NCBI RefSeq assembly: GCF_005877905.1
Contig: NZ_SWDV01000012.1
Location: 124,001-188,000, forward strand
Direction of reading: 5' to 3'
From: Pseudomonas nicosulfuronedens
GTDB lineage: Bacteria; Pseudomonadota; Gammaproteobacteria; Pseudomonadales; Pseudomonadaceae
DNA length: 64,000 bases
Part shown: positions 63,163-64,000 of the stretch, one piece after another
Position numbering within the stretch: the first letter of the stretch is position 1
How the letters are laid out: the number at the start of each line of letters is the position of its first letter
Notes under the pieces: model-generated
The model's input: the letters and a program-made list of their open reading frames with translations, nothing else
Database searches by the model: none
Told to the model about the DNA's origin: nothing
Translations under genes and position numbers: made by a program

Positions 63163-64000
63163 TCAGGCGACGCCGTAGCTCATCAGGCGCTCGTAGCGGC
63201 GCGCGAGGAGTTCTTCGGTGCTCAACTGGTTCAGCGTATCGAGCTGGCCGAGCAGGGAGTTGCGAATGGTCTCGGCCATGGCGGCCGGATCTCGGTGGGC
63301 GCTGCCCAGCGGCTCGGGGATGACGTTGTCGACGATACCCAGGTCCTTCAGGCGGTTGGCGGTGATACCCATGGCTTCGGCCGCTTCCGGTGCCTTCTCG
63401 GCGGTACGCCAGAGGATCGAGGCGCAACCTTCGGGCGAGATCACCGCGTAAGTGGAGTACTGCAGCATATTCAGCTGGTCGCAGACGCCGATGGCCAGTG
63501 CGCCGCCGGAGCCGCCTTCGCCGATGACGGTGGCGATGATCGGGGTCTTCAGGCGCGCCATGACGCGCAGGTTCCAGGCGATCGCTTCACTCTGGCCGCG
63601 CTCTTCGGCATCAATGCCCGGGTAGGCGCCGGGGGTGTCGATGAAGGTCAGGATCGGCATCTTGAAGCGTTCGGCCATTTCCATCAGGCGGCAGGCCTTG
63701 CGGTAGCCTTCCGGACGCGGCATGCCGAAATTGCGGCGTACCTTCTCACGGACTTCACGGCCCTTCTGGTGGCCGATGATCATCACCGGCTGGTCTTCCA
63801 GACGGGCAACGCCACCGACAATCGCGGCGTCATCGGAGAAGTGGCGGTCGCCGTGCAGCTCTTCGAACTCGGTGAAGATGTGCTCGATGTAATCCAGGGT
63901 ATAGGGGCGACGCGGATGGCGCGCGAGCTGAGCGATCTGCCAGCTGGACAGGTTGCCGAAGATGTTCTCGGTCAGCGCCTTGCTCTTCTCCTGCAGACGG
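63163..64000 (-). CDS. accA: Acetyl-CoA carboxylase carboxyltransferase subunit alpha (partial)
   Basis: The 3' part of accA, encoding the C-terminal 279 residues or so; the start lies beyond base 64000. The carboxyltransferase fold is clear: [44 protein letters not shown] and [11 protein letters not shown]. It carboxylates acetyl-CoA with AccD for fatty acid synthesis. Orientation and position next to tilS match Pseudomonas. Confidence 0.96.
   Translation of the reverse strand, partial: RLQEKSKALTENIFGNLSSWQIAQLARHPRRPYTLDYIEHIFTEFEELHGDRHFSDDAAIVGGVARLEDQPVMIIGHQKGREVREKVRRNFGMPRPEGYRKACRLMEMAERFKMPILTFIDTPGAYPGIDAEERGQSEAIAWNLRVMARLKTPIIATVIGEGGSGGALAIGVCDQLNMLQYSTYAVISPEGCASILWRTAEKAPEAAEAMGITANRLKDLGIVDNVIPEPLGSAHRDPAAMAETIRNSLLGQLDTLNQLSTEELLARRYERLMSYGVA

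Overview
The window is core chromosome of a Pseudomonas, most likely a relative of P. aeruginosa in the P. nitroreducens/P. citronellolis group. The species is an inference from remembered proteins and gene order, with no database search. The support is the high GC content, the fused tyrA-aroA gene, a rhlG-type reductase, an orphan ccoN/ccoQ pair, the rpoS-rsmZ-fdxA arrangement with a GacA box, and stretches of gene order matching P. aeruginosa (rpsA to the NUDIX gene; dgkA-erdR; the QSregVF genes through recX-recA-mutS-fdxA-rpoS-nlpD-pcm-surE-truD-ispF; adhC-gfnR; ispD-ftsB-eno-kdsA-pyrG-tilS-accA). I see no rRNA, tRNA, IS element, prophage or CRISPR array.

Region 1 (1-10130, minus strand) is a dense run read gyrA, serC, pheA, hisC, tyrA-aroA, cmk, rpsA. 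It joins the phenylalanine/tyrosine/chorismate and serine steps to pyrimidine and translation genes, with overlapping or near-touching junctions. Region 2 (10364-18635) holds mtnA and a methylthioadenosine deaminase facing away from each other (methionine salvage), then ubiG, mupP (cell-wall recycling phosphatase), a yciK-like SDR, a GGDEF diguanylate cyclase, rluB with a very long Arg-rich repeated tail, and a NUDIX hydrolase.

Region 3 (18787-34195) is more accessory: an orphan cbb3 oxidase subunit ccoN with a Cys-tailed ccoQ-like partner and no ccoO or ccoP, a secreted DUF2790 protein, kup, rimO, DUF1456 and DUF2784 proteins, a GT39 membrane glycosyltransferase, rhlG, trmO, a divergent ABM monooxygenase/VOC pair, fpr with its LysR regulator finR, dgkA, erdR and an EamA permease. 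Several REP-type inverted repeats sit between these genes.

Region 4 (34359-41239) has a DTW tRNA-modifying enzyme, two QSregVF-family genes, a phosphoketolase, a beta-CASP metallo-beta-lactamase protein and a LOG-family protein. Region 5 (41303-54117) is the recombination/stress block: recX-recA behind a LexA box, cinA, mutS, fdxA, the small RNA rsmZ, rpoS, nlpD, pcm, surE, truD, ispF, and the formaldehyde-detoxification genes fghA-adhC with the divergent regulator gfnR.

Region 6 (55128-64000) has a YeeE/YedE transporter with a TusA-like partner, then the minus-strand run accA (partial), tilS, pyrG, kdsA, eno, ftsB, ispD. Most genes are ordinary. The most interesting signals are the rsmZ control region, the orphan ccoN/ccoQ pair with its Cys-rich tail, the rluB tail, and several clean palindromes in divergent promoters.
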